Below are positions 38,216 through 45,864 of a stretch of 64,000 nucleotides of DNA, one piece after another. The DNA is from Bog-950 sp044228435 (GTDB taxonomy: Bacteria > Bacteroidota > Bacteroidia > Chitinophagales > LD1): assembly GCA_044228435.1 (NCBI GenBank), contig JBGAUW010000017.1:1-64000 (forward strand), read 5' to 3'. Each line of letters opens with the position of its first letter. Position 1 is the first letter of the stretch. Below the pieces are notes generated by a model. It did no database searches. It was not told the DNA's origin and saw nothing but the letters and a program-made list of their open reading frames with translations. The position numbers were made by a program, and so were the translations under genes.

Positions 38216-38347
38216 CGTCATTGCGAGGAGTGCGGCTCTGCGCACGACGCGGCAATCCCCAAAAGCAAAAGGCACCGGTAGCGTCAGAACTGCATTAGCG
38301 CTGTTTGCTATAGGGATTGCTTCGTCGCAAAGCCTCCTCGCAATGAC
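38216..38347. repeat. Long inverted repeat (GTCATTGCGAGGAG family)
   Basis: Left arm CGTCATTGCGAGGAGTGCGG ... GCGGCAATCCC and right arm GGGATTGCTTCGTCGC ... CCTCCTCGCAATGAC, reverse complements with gaps, about 130 bp in all. This family of intergenic palindromes is scattered over many bacterial genomes and usually has no coding role. Confidence 0.8.
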
Positions 38348-38358
38348 CTGCCCTTATT

Positions 38359-38387
38359 AAAAAAAATGGGGGCATACGATGCCCCCC
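38359..38387 (-). terminator. Rho-independent terminator
   Basis: Minus strand: GGGGGCATCGTATGCCCCC hairpin, then ATTTTTTTTAAT. It follows the truncated frame 38401-38577, which suggests that frame was once a real gene end. Confidence 0.75.
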
Positions 38388-38400
38388 GGTGTTTCGGTAG

Positions 38401-38577
38401 TTAAGGAGGCCACCTAATTTTCTTATCGGCCTTGTAATCTTCGGCGGCCATTAGTTCCAACTTGTGGTTAAACATTTTCACCCTGTGCAGTTCTATAGTA
38501 ATAGCGCCTGGTGTTTCCTGCACATCGTAATAGTTAGTGCCACCCCTAACTCGTCCTTGTCTGTAGCACGGCTTAAG
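38401..38577 (-). pseudogene. 3' remnant of an unidentified gene
   Basis: A 59-codon open frame without a start codon ends at a TAA directly before a strong terminator. It encodes GGTNYYDVQETPGAITIEL ... MAAEDYKADKKIRWPP, which looks like ordinary protein rather than noise. Upstream it is closed by TAG and then runs into a repeat (GGAAAGCGCATTTGCAATGCGC, about 38600), so the 5' part has been lost. Family not recognised. Confidence 0.45.
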
Positions 38578-38598
38578 CTAAGCTGACAAGGATGTGCA

Positions 38599-38625
38599 AG
38601 GAAAGCGCATTTGCAATGCGCTCCT
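38599..38625. repeat. Short palindrome (GCGCATTTGCAATGCGC)
   Basis: GGAAAGCGCATT TGC AATGCGCTCC forms a 7-bp perfect stem with extended G/C ends. It has the look of a REP/RAYT-type unit. Single copy in the window. Confidence 0.5.
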
Positions 38626-38708
38626 TAGCAATAGAACAACATGCAGCTAAAAGCTATTAGCACTTACTCCTTTATAAGTGCTACCTATAAGTTTTGTCCG
38701 TCTGCGTT

Positions 38709-40109
38709 TTACAAGCGAAATCGCCAATAAGTTTTGTTTAGGGACCCAACTGGTTTTAGTAGGGCATCCAATGCTCTTACGGCAGGTAACCTGCCTAGTA
38801 ACACATCGTGAATATCCAGCAAAAGCTCTTTGGTTTCGGCATAATAACCGTGCCCTAATAAATCCGTATCCACATAAGTCGCATCCACACTTTCAACGCC
38901 ATCAAAAATACTTATGCGCATTCCACCTTGCCCCACTCTATCGTAACCGGAACGAAAGCGCTCTGAAGCCAGCAAAGCCTTGTCGTTTTCCGAGGCATAC
39001 AAGGTAATACGTGCAGCACCACCTATTTCAGGAATAATCTCCCGCTCAAATACATCTTTATCAATATCCGGGGCCGCCAAAATAATTTCGCGTATCACAT
39101 TCTCCGGAAACTCATTGCGTTGTTTCATTTTGAGCAAAGCATCGGTAAGCACTACATTGCCCATGCTGTGCGCTATAATGAAAAGATTCTTAGGTTGAGT
39201 TTGTAAAATTAACTTTATAAACTGCCGCAAATATTCGGCAGAAAGTTTGGCGGTATCCATATCAGCTACATACCCGCCTACAGTACCTAATGATGGCCAG
39301 GTAAATGCCGTTGTGGCACCCTTAAAGTTTAAATCGTAGCCTAGTTGTGCGGCTCGCATAAGCGCCTGTTTGCTGGTATTGTTATATCCATGTATAAATA
39401 GCAACACATCACTTGCTTCACTATCTGCAAGTTTTTGTTTCAAATCATTTTCGAAAGCTTCGATAGTTTTTTCGCGACTGGATAATATAGTGAAATGTTT
39501 TTTAGGGCTTTCGCCTAATATCAGGTTTTCAAACCAATTGGGCCTGTTTAATTCACCCTTTTTGTGTTTAAAAGGAATACTAATCTCTGCTTTTCCAACA
39601 TGCAGAGCATGGTCTCGCGTGGTTCCATAGCTGGTATCTTCTCCGCTTCTGCTTCCTTTCCTATTGGTTCCAAAAAACACATCATAAGTTCGGTATTCAG
39701 GCGGGGGAAGCATTGCATCGAAATGCTCTACCATTTTTAAATCAGCACGGGTTTTCAACTCAGCCATATCCATTCCCAACATTTCATTTGCATCTATTTT
39801 ACTGAGGGCATTTGCGGGCGTTATTTTCACAGTAAAATCCGCCAACGTATATTCAGTCAAAAAATAATGCTTTAGGCCAACTTCGGCACCCCAACTATCG
39901 TTAGGCAAATCTATCTCTACGTATAAATTAGTAAATAAAGCAGACTGTGCCATGTTAGCAGGTAGCATTAATGGATCGCTTAGTTGAAATTCTTTGAGTA
40001 GCAAAACTGCTCTGCTCGTTACTTGCTCCGCTCGATAATCAACAGTGCAGGCAATTTTTATGTCAAATGCATTTTTTTGTTTGATCTGAATGTTGTAATG
40101 TAAAATCAT
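38709..40109 (-). CDS. Alpha/beta hydrolase (DUF900-like) with extra N-terminal domain
   Basis: 466 residues. Residues about 140-430 form an alpha/beta hydrolase: oxyanion region LLFIHGYNNT, nucleophile elbow IIAHSMGN (Ser315), an acidic segment AAPDIDKDVF and a late His in LLGHGYYAETKE. The start of this domain, YRTYDVFFGTNRKGS, matches the DUF900/COG4782 pattern. Residues 1-135 (MILHYNIQIKQKNAFDI ...) are not recognised and look like a beta-rich partner domain. No signal peptide, so a cytosolic lipase, esterase or effector. It sits alone in the repeat-rich block, so a defence or accessory role is possible but unproven. Confidence 0.75.
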   Translation of the reverse strand: MILHYNIQIKQKNAFDIKIACTVDYRAEQVTSRAVLLLKEFQLSDPLMLPANMAQSALFTNLYVEIDLPNDSWGAEVGLKHYFLTEYTLADFTVKITPANALSKIDANEMLGMDMAELKTRADLKMVEHFDAMLPPPEYRTYDVFFGTNRKGSRSGEDTSYGTTRDHALHVGKAEISIPFKHKKGELNRPNWFENLILGESPKKHFTILSSREKTIEAFENDLKQKLADSEASDVLLFIHGYNNTSKQALMRAAQLGYDLNFKGATTAFTWPSLGTVGGYVADMDTAKLSAEYLRQFIKLILQTQPKNLFIIAHSMGNVVLTDALLKMKQRNEFPENVIREIILAAPDIDKDVFEREIIPEIGGAARITLYASENDKALLASERFRSGYDRVGQGGMRISIFDGVESVDATYVDTDLLGHGYYAETKELLLDIHDVLLGRLPAVRALDALLKPVGSLNKTYWRFRL

Positions 40110-40364
40110 GGGTATTATTTTATAAATTGAATTAACTACTCACATACATTGTTCTATCAAATATATATTTTTCTGTTATTATACGTACGCACCAAACCCG
40201 CGCACCGGTAAACCGGCCGTGGGTTTTGCAACAGTAGAGACGCGATGCCTGGCGTCTTCGAAAAAACCGGTGTGTGAGTTTATAGGGCACACGCGAAACG
40301 CCCGCCTGAACGGAACGGGCAGACTCAGTGTGAGATCTGCTTGTAATGCCAAAAAATAGAGGCA

Positions 40365-41066
40365 CTACTCCTCCACCGGTTCCGGTTGCTGCAAAGGCAA
40401 CTGTAGCAGTTGCCCATTTATAATCCCCTCAATAGCCGTTAACTGCGCGGGTGTTAGCTGGTTCAGCTTTTCCTGGTTTAGCACCGTGTTGTTTATTTGT
40501 ATGTAGTTATTTTGGTTTTGCACTAACGTGCGTTTACCGGTAGCAGGTGTTTCGGCCTTAGGGTTTATCATACTAAAATACAACCGGGCAGCCCTTACAT
40601 CGCCGTTTAAAGCTTTTCGCAGCACCGTTGTAAGCAACTGAGTGCCCATTAACTTATGCTGCTGTAGCTGGGCCATGTAGTTGGCATTTTGCTCATACTC
40701 TTTTATATGCTCGGCTATACTTTGGCGGCTAATGCCGGTTTCTTCGGCCAGCTGCGTGCGCATGGGCATTGTGCCATAGGTTTTTATGTGCCGTTCTATA
40801 GCCTCAATAATTCTCAGGTGGTTGTTCTCCCAAATTTCGCGTTTGGTTTCGGGTTGCAAAAGCGGCTCTATTTTAAATTCAAATTCATCGCGGGCTTCGC
40901 CTTTAAGGCTGTTTAATTGGCGGGTAAGCGCATCAAAAAAACAATCTTTCTCTTCGGGGCTTAGCCCCTCTAAATCTTTACGGGTTATTTGCTTTAGCGT
41001 AAGCAAGGCTTCAATTTTTTTTAAAGTTTGCAGAGTAGTTTCTAAACCGCTGGTTGGTGTGTCCAT
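40365..41066 (-). CDS. HTH protein resembling phage small-terminase/phBC6A51-type proteins
   Basis: 233 residues. A helix-turn-helix is visible at about 104-125 (RTQLAEETGISRQSIAEHIKEY), preceded by a helical leader. The phrase LRKALNGDVRAARLYFSMI after it is typical of phage small-terminase-like or phBC6A51 HTH proteins, where a similar G(D/N)xxAAKLYL stretch occurs. The Gln/Leu-rich tail ends QPLQQPEPVEE-like. There is no large terminase or other phage gene near, so it is an orphan or a transcription regulator. A pair of GTTAAC palindromes lies about 180 bp upstream. Confidence 0.6.
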   Translation of the reverse strand: MDTPTSGLETTLQTLKKIEALLTLKQITRKDLEGLSPEEKDCFFDALTRQLNSLKGEARDEFEFKIEPLLQPETKREIWENNHLRIIEAIERHIKTYGTMPMRTQLAEETGISRQSIAEHIKEYEQNANYMAQLQQHKLMGTQLLTTVLRKALNGDVRAARLYFSMINPKAETPATGKRTLVQNQNNYIQINNTVLNQEKLNQLTPAQLTAIEGIINGQLLQLPLQQPEPVEE

Positions 41067-41241
41067 GTTTTGCCTTTTTTAAATAGTAAATAATGAAGTG
41101 TAAAAGAGGCCGCTGCCGGTAGGATCCGGTTAGGAGTTAATACGCGGATGCGCTTTACTTAACTAACACAAATATATGAAATAACAACAAATAATAAAAT
41201 TCAAAATAATAAATATTTTTAATAACTATATGTTAAAATAA

Positions 41242-41324
41242 AATCATGGTTAACACGAAAAAATCACATAATTGATTATCAATACTTTAAAAGGTTAACA
41301 TTCGAAAATGTGTTAACCATGATT
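41242..41324. promoter_or_regulatory. Perfect 15-bp inverted repeat, possible operator
   Basis: AATCATGGTTAACAC (41242-41256) and its exact reverse complement GTGTTAACCATGATT (41310-41324), 53 bp apart, with an inner GGTTAACAT at 41293-41301. Three GGTTAACA-type sites in A/T-rich DNA between two divergent genes suggest a regulator or nucleoid-protein binding region. Confidence 0.5.
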
Positions 41325-41411
41325 CAAAATTAACAAATCGAAAGCCATTCGTCCAAAGTTATGAAGTAAGTCAAATTTTTAAAAATATGCCTTTAAGTTT
41401 TTAAGGCAAGC

Positions 41412-41478
41412 CCGTACAGTACGAAGGCCCGTGGGACGCACACTACGGCGCAGAGCGGAGCAGCACAGCCCCAAAAAT
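41412..41478 (-). repeat. Right copy of island-flanking inverted repeat
   Basis: In reverse complement it follows the repeat at 35022-35085 word by word (ATTTTTGGGGCTGTGCTGC ... TCTGCGCC ... CCCACGGGCC), with scattered differences. It lies 45 bp before the exonuclease gene. Confidence 0.72.
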
Positions 41479-41523
41479 TGCATTGGCCTTTATAACGGCA
41501 CAAAGTTTTAATACCTTTAAGCT

Positions 41524-42300
41524 ATGAAAATAGCTACCTACAATGTGAATGGAGTGAACGGGCGCTTACCGGTGTTGCTGCGCTGGCTTAAAGAGGAGCA
41601 GCCCGATGTGGTGTGCCTGCAGGAGTTGAAAGCACCGGAGGAGAAGTTCCCGCTGGCGGCTATTGAGGAGGCGGGTTATAACGCCATTTGGCACGGGCAA
41701 AAAAGCTGGAACGGAGTGGCTATACTTAGCCGCGGGCTGGAGGTTAAAGAGGTGCGCCGCGCCCTGCCCGGCGACCCCGAGGACCTGCACAGCCGGTATA
41801 TAGAAGCGATAGTAAACAACATAGTAATTGGATGCCTATACCTGCCCAACGGCAACCCGGCACCGGGCCCTAAGTTTGATTATAAGCTGGCCTGGTTTAA
41901 AAGGCTAACGGCACACGCCAAAAGTTTAATAGACCACGATGTGCCTGTAATATTGTGCGGAGACTATAACGTAATGCCTACCGAGCTGGATGTATACAAA
42001 CCGGAGCGCTGGGTGGATGATGCCTTGTTTAGGCCTGAGGTGCGCAAGGCCTTTAAAGATTTGGTAGCCCTTGGCTGGACCGACGCGGTAAGGAAGCTAC
42101 ACCCCGGTGAAACCATTTATACCTTTTGGGATTACTTTAGAAACGCCTATGGCCGCAATGCCGGCCTGCGCATAGACCACTTTTTGCTTAGCCACCATTT
42201 TGATAAGCGCTTAAAAGCCTGCGGGGTAGATAAACATGTGCGCGGTTGGGAAAAAACCAGCGACCATGCCCCGGTATGGATTGAGCTAAAGGATAAATAA
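41524..42300 (+). CDS. xth: Exodeoxyribonuclease III
   Basis: 258 residues, the usual length. AP endonuclease and 3'-exonuclease of base excision repair. Hallmarks: MKIATYNVNGVNGRL, VVCLQELKAPEE with the metal-binding Glu, GDYNVMPTELDVY, RIDHFLLSHHF and the terminal SDHAPVWIEL holding the catalytic Asp-His. Monocistronic by position. The start at 41524 gives the conserved N-terminus exactly. Confidence 0.95.
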   Translation: MKIATYNVNGVNGRLPVLLRWLKEEQPDVVCLQELKAPEEKFPLAAIEEAGYNAIWHGQKSWNGVAILSRGLEVKEVRRALPGDPEDLHSRYIEAIVNNIVIGCLYLPNGNPAPGPKFDYKLAWFKRLTAHAKSLIDHDVPVILCGDYNVMPTELDVYKPERWVDDALFRPEVRKAFKDLVALGWTDAVRKLHPGETIYTFWDYFRNAYGRNAGLRIDHFLLSHHFDKRLKACGVDKHVRGWEKTSDHAPVWIELKDK

Positions 42301-42510
42301 AGTAGCGAAAGGATTTGTGCGGCGCATTAATATTGTCGGCTAAAGCATATAGTGTTTAATAGGCTAACACGGAGCAAATAAAATTGTGTTAAGCCCGGGC
42401 AATTAGTAAAAGTTTACCGCTAAACAATGCACATTTACCTATACTAATTTTGCAGCTTAGGTTATGCTGTAACTTTATGTAACAAGCATAAACCAAAACC
42501 CGATGTACTC

Positions 42511-42846
42511 ATGAAAAAACTGTGTTTAGCCTTTGCCGCTTTTACCTTGTTAGCCTCGTCGTGCAAAAAAGAAAACTATACTGCCGATTGCTCGGGTACC
42601 ACTAAATCGTTTGCTACCGATGTTAGCCCTATTATACAATCTACCTGTGCAACTTCATCAGGTTGCCACGCCAGCGGCAGCAACGAGGGCCCCGGCGCCT
42701 TGCTTACCTACGCTCAGATTGTGGCCACAAAATCTTCTATTAAATCGGAGGTGCAAAGTGGCAGCATGCCGCAGGGCCGCACGCTTACATCGGCGCAAAA
42801 AAATGCCATTATCTGCTGGATAGATAACGGCGCGCCTAATAACTAA
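42511..42846 (+). CDS. Small lipoprotein with cytochrome-like Cys motif
   Basis: 111 residues. The lipoprotein signal (MKKLCLAFAAFTLLASSC) places Cys18 as the lipidated residue. The mature part resembles the small haem-binding-like domains often found in Bacteroidota and Planctomycetes: IIQSTCATSSGCHASGSNEGPG, with Cys, a five-residue gap and CysHis, then MPQGRTLTSAQKNAIICWIDNGAPNN. Met76-Pro may supply the distal ligand. Likely a periplasmic or outer-membrane electron carrier, or a degenerate relative. Terminator follows. Confidence 0.75.
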   Translation: MKKLCLAFAAFTLLASSCKKENYTADCSGTTKSFATDVSPIIQSTCATSSGCHASGSNEGPGALLTYAQIVATKSSIKSEVQSGSMPQGRTLTSAQKNAIICWIDNGAPNN

Positions 42847-42870
42847 AACTTTAGTATATTGATATATAAG

Positions 42871-42910
42871 CAGGCCCTGTTGCAGTAGCACCGGGGCCTG
42901 TGTTGTTTTG
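42871..42910 (+). terminator. Rho-independent terminator
   Basis: CAGGCCC ... GGGGCCTG stem around a 15-nt loop, then TGTTGTTTTG. It separates the small lipoprotein gene from the convergent histidine kinase gene. Confidence 0.65.
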
Positions 42911-43972
42911 CTAATCAACTACCGGCAGATAAATATCAAAGCAGGCGCCATCGTTTAACTGGCTGGTGGCCCTTATAATACCCTGGTGGTTCTCTACTAT
43001 CTTTTTTACAATAGCCAGGCCAATACCGGTGCCGGCGTAAACCTCTTTACCATGCAGCTTTTGAAAAACCTCGAATATACGCTCGCTAAAATGCGGCTCG
43101 AAACCAATGCCGTTATCTTTAATAGACATGTGACAATACTGTGAGTAAGGGGTTGCGATATCAATATGTATATCGCGGCCTTTTACTAACCGGCTTTCGA
43201 TTAATATATGCGGTGGCACACCGGCACGGGCAAATTTTAAAGCATTGCCAATTAGGTTAAACAGCAACTGCCTTAACTGAAAGGCAATAACGTTGGCGGC
43301 TATAAGTTCGCCCGATTCAACCGTTGCATTCTTCTCTAAAATAGTATCCTTCAGTTCTGCCTTTACTTCTTCCAGTATGGCCTGTAAATCGGTTTTTTCA
43401 AATTTACGCTCGGTGGTATTTATACGCGAAAAGGTTAGCAGGTCCTCAATAAGCAATTGCATACGGCCGGCTGCCAATTGTATACGCTGAAAATTATACT
43501 GCCCGTTGGCCGATAAGGAAGCACCGTCTTCCTCTACAATAATTGAAACCAGGGTTTGTATTTTGCGCAGGGGTTCCTGCAAGTCGTGGCTACTTATGTA
43601 GGTAAAGGCCTCTAACTCCTTATTGGCTATAATTAATTCGGCTGCGCGTTTTTCTTTCTCCTCATTCTGAAAAGCGAGTTCTTTAATGGCAATACCCAAT
43701 TCGGCTGCACGCTTTTCTTTTTCTTCGTTCTGAAAAGCAAGTTCTTTATTAGCAATTATCAGTTCCGCTGCACGCTTTTCCTTCTCATCGTTCTGAAAAG
43801 CCAGCTTTTTGTTCGCTATAATCAACTCGGCGGTACGCTTCTCTTTCTCTTCCATCAACAAGGCCAACTGCTTGTTGGCAATAACCAGTTCTGCAGCCCG
43901 CTTTTCGCGCTCTTCGTTCTGAAAAATAATATCGCTATTTAAAATAGGCCCGTCTGTTTTGTCCGTATCCAT
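42911..43972 (-). CDS. Soluble histidine kinase with tandem 21-residue coiled-coil repeats
   Basis: 353 residues with no membrane segment and no PAS or GAF domain. Residues about 20-120 consist of five 21-residue repeats (EKEKRAAELIIANKELAFQNE with small changes), a continuous coiled coil. The HisKA domain follows with the phospho-acceptor His129 in YISSHDLQEPLRKI, then the HATPase core: N-box LLFNLIGNALKF, DNGIGFEP and GTGIGLAIVKKIVENH. Two response-regulator genes lie just upstream on the same strand. A sensing partner must be another protein, or the coil itself is the sensor. Confidence 0.9.
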   Translation of the reverse strand: MDTDKTDGPILNSDIIFQNEEREKRAAELVIANKQLALLMEEKEKRTAELIIANKKLAFQNDEKEKRAAELIIANKELAFQNEEKEKRAAELGIAIKELAFQNEEKEKRAAELIIANKELEAFTYISSHDLQEPLRKIQTLVSIIVEEDGASLSANGQYNFQRIQLAAGRMQLLIEDLLTFSRINTTERKFEKTDLQAILEEVKAELKDTILEKNATVESGELIAANVIAFQLRQLLFNLIGNALKFARAGVPPHILIESRLVKGRDIHIDIATPYSQYCHMSIKDNGIGFEPHFSERIFEVFQKLHGKEVYAGTGIGLAIVKKIVENHQGIIRATSQLNDGACFDIYLPVVD

Positions 43973-44029
43973 AGTGTGCCTTTTTATAGTGCGTGTGTAA
44001 AAAACTGTTGCTGTAAAATGCCAGATTTT

Positions 44030-44515
44030 TTATACCGGTAAGCCATTGTGTACCGTAAGTATAAAGTTTGCCTGGGCAGGCTGGGTTATACCCGCTGTTT
44101 GCGCCCCTGCCATATCTTCTGCAATATGCGTAAGCGCCAATTGAATCAAATCTTTTAGCTGAGCAAACTCGGCAGGCTTGCGCATAAAATATTGCGCGCC
44201 GTTATTGTATAGCATATCCGCCCTGGCCTGGTCAAACGAAGTAGAGAATACGATGATTGGTAAACGTAGTAATTCTACATTGCCTTTAATTTCAGTTAAA
44301 CATTCAAAGCCGTTTTTGCGCGGCATATTAAGGTCTAAAAAAAGTACATCGGGCAACTTGGTTTGCTGATTGACCAACAAACGCATAAGGGCCTCGCCAT
44401 CGTGCACCGTGGTTAGGTTTGTAAGTTGGGGCAACTTTTTTAAAGCCGCTTCAAAAAACTGGCAATCATCCAAATCATCGTCGGCCAGTAAAACATTTAG
44501 CGGCTGCATGCTCAT
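44030..44515 (-). CDS. Stand-alone response regulator (CheY-like)
   Basis: 161 residues, receiver domain only. Acidic pocket ADDDLDD (11-17), phospho-acceptor Asp61 in DVLFLDLNMPRKNGF, switch Ser in VFSTSFD and Lys in FMRKPAEF. It overlaps the preceding regulator by 4 bp and precedes the kinase gene by 57 bp. The short tail after the receiver has no DNA-binding domain, so it probably works by protein contact or as a phosphate relay. Confidence 0.92.
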   Translation of the reverse strand: MSMQPLNVLLADDDLDDCQFFEAALKKLPQLTNLTTVHDGEALMRLLVNQQTKLPDVLFLDLNMPRKNGFECLTEIKGNVELLRLPIIVFSTSFDQARADMLYNNGAQYFMRKPAEFAQLKDLIQLALTHIAEDMAGAQTAGITQPAQANFILTVHNGLPV

Positions 44516-44955
44516 GCGTTCATTATATATTTAACGCTGCTGGTACCAATGGTGTTTTGTGTGGCTATAGGCAGTGCATTAGCAATTACCTCCTTAAGCT
44601 GGCTAAAATCGCCGGGCTTGCGAATGTAAATGTGTACGCCTGCCTTAAAAAGCGATTTCATTATCTCTTCATTTTTAGAAGTAGAAAATATAACCACCTG
44701 AATAGCCTTTAACCGGTCGTTTTTTTGCATCTCGTGCACACATTCAACGCCATTCTTACGGGGCATATTAATATCTAAAAAAAGCACATCGGGCAAAGCA
44801 TTGGCTTCATCTAAAAGATGTTTCATTAACTGCTCTCCATCGTTTAAAATGGTAAGCGTGGTTTGTAATGTTAATGCCGCAATGGCCTTGCTAAAAAAAT
44901 AGCAATCGTCGGTATCATCATCGGCCAGTAGTATATTAATAGGTTTCTCGCTCAT
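44512..44955 (-). CDS. Stand-alone response regulator (CheY-like)
   Basis: About 147 residues from the Met at 44955 (MSEKPINILLADDDTDD). The longer frame to 45042 adds a Cys-rich lead unlike the family. Acidic pocket ADDDTDD (11-17), phospho-acceptor Asp61 in DVLFLDINMPRKNGV, VIFSTSKN and IRKPGDF. Clearly a paralogue of the next gene, so the locus has two receivers for one kinase. A TTGTGTACG / CTACTTCA promoter-like pair lies 50-87 nt upstream. Confidence 0.92.
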   Translation of the reverse strand: MSEKPINILLADDDTDDCYFFSKAIAALTLQTTLTILNDGEQLMKHLLDEANALPDVLFLDINMPRKNGVECVHEMQKNDRLKAIQVVIFSTSKNEEIMKSLFKAGVHIYIRKPGDFSQLKEVIANALPIATQNTIGTSSVKYIMNA

Positions 44956-45005
44956 AATATTTCTTTGAAGGGTAGTAGTAAAACAGGGCACCACCCGCCT
45001 ACAGG

Positions 45006-45042
45006 TGAAGTAGCACTTAATTAAATTAATAACCGTACACAA
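45006..45042 (-). promoter_or_regulatory. Promoter-like element before the response-regulator/kinase operon
   Basis: Minus strand: TTGTGTACG (45034-45042), 20 nt, CTACTTCA (45006-45013). A second TTGTGTAAC lies at 45055-45063. The spacing equals that of the elements before csbD-, OmpA- and small-lipoprotein genes, but the downstream box is less well matched. Confidence 0.4.
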
Positions 45043-45103
45043 TTACGGTTAACTGTTACACAATTAACAATAAAGAGGAAATTACATGCGGCAGTGAGGT
45101 ATT

Positions 45104-45505
45104 TTATCGCTTTATATTCCGCAATTCACTAAAAGCAAACTTTAAAAGGCTAAAGGCACCATGCGTTGCCATTTTTACCGCTTCCGGGTTATTGGCTACT
45201 ATATTGGTAACACCAAGCGAAAGAGCAGCGCCTACTAATTGCTTGGCAACGCCATCGTGCTCACCCTCGTATACTTTTTTAAATAAGTAACCTGCCACTA
45301 ATCCGGCCGATGTATGGATTAATCCATCCTTAATCTCCTGCGAACCGGATACTTCTTTAAAAGTACTTTTAATCAGGTTAACCGGTTTTACACTTTCGTA
45401 TGTTTGTGAAAGTTGCAGGCGCAGTTGTGCTTCTTCGGCATTCTTCTTTTGCTGCAAATCTGCAATGGCCTGCTTTAAGCTAATAGCTGAGTTTATTGGT
45501 TGCAT
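45104..45505 (-). CDS. Conserved small protein of unknown function
   Basis: 133 residues. The N-terminal third is a charged helix (SLKQAIADLQQKKNAEEAQLRLQL). The rest has Ala/Gly-rich, mildly hydrophobic segments (LIHTSAGLVAGYLFKKVYEG, LVGAALSLGVTNIV) that may be amphipathic helices or two short membrane spans. Five bases separate it from the holin-like gene upstream, and the YtxH gene precedes that, so it is the last gene of a three-gene envelope-stress-type operon. Family not recognised. Confidence 0.7.
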   Translation of the reverse strand: MQPINSAISLKQAIADLQQKKNAEEAQLRLQLSQTYESVKPVNLIKSTFKEVSGSQEIKDGLIHTSAGLVAGYLFKKVYEGEHDGVAKQLVGAALSLGVTNIVANNPEAVKMATHGAFSLLKFAFSELRNIKR

Positions 45506-45510
45506 AGGGC

Positions 45511-45852
45511 CTATTGTAAGGCTTGGGTTATAATTAAATCGCTTACGGGTTTCTTAATCCAGCGATGTAAAAACAATTGCAGCACAATACCTGTAAGCAG
45601 GTAAAATGCTGCAACTATAAAAAAGCCATAATAATTTTTGCCAAGCAGCTCGCCAATCCACAGCGCCAACCCTATATTAAGTACTAACACAAACAAGGTA
45701 AGCACTATAACTACGCTAAGCCTGGCTATTAATAAACTTACTACGTTAGTAGTAGTATCAAGCGCCTGCAACTTGGCCAATTCAATGGTAGTTGTAGTAT
45801 ACTCTTCAACGCGCTTAAATAATACTTCAATATTTTCGGTGGGTGTTTGCAT
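45511..45852 (-). CDS. Phage-holin-like/DUF1469-type small membrane protein
   Basis: 113 residues. A soluble helical N-terminus of about 35 residues (ENIEVLFKRVEEYTTTTIELAKLQALD) is followed by two membrane helices (ARLSVVIVLTLFVLVLNIGLAL and YYGFFIVAAFYLLTGIVLQLFL) and a short cytosolic tail. This is the architecture of putative superfamily III holin / Actinobacterial holin-X relatives that travel with YtxH proteins. Twelve bases after the YtxH gene. Confidence 0.75.
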   Translation of the reverse strand: MQTPTENIEVLFKRVEEYTTTTIELAKLQALDTTTNVVSLLIARLSVVIVLTLFVLVLNIGLALWIGELLGKNYYGFFIVAAFYLLTGIVLQLFLHRWIKKPVSDLIITQALQ

Positions 45853-45864
45853 GGCGTTAGTTGC

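Larger units (their letters stand above)
41067..41523. other. A/T-rich intergenic region with palindromes
   Basis: 457 bp between divergent genes. From about 41155 to 41400 it is strongly A/T-rich and holds the GTTAAC inverted repeat (41242-41324). The right copy of the flanking repeat is at 41412-41478. No gene supported. Confidence 0.7.

Noticed and set aside
38048..38275. Minus-strand frame of 75 residues
   Set aside because: It lies across the GTCATTGCGAGGAG inverted repeat; frames of this kind are a known product of that repeat family.
41155..41400. A/T-rich DNA with palindromes as a replication origin
   Set aside because: No DnaA-box cluster (TTATCCACA-type) and no dnaA, dnaN or gidA genes nearby.
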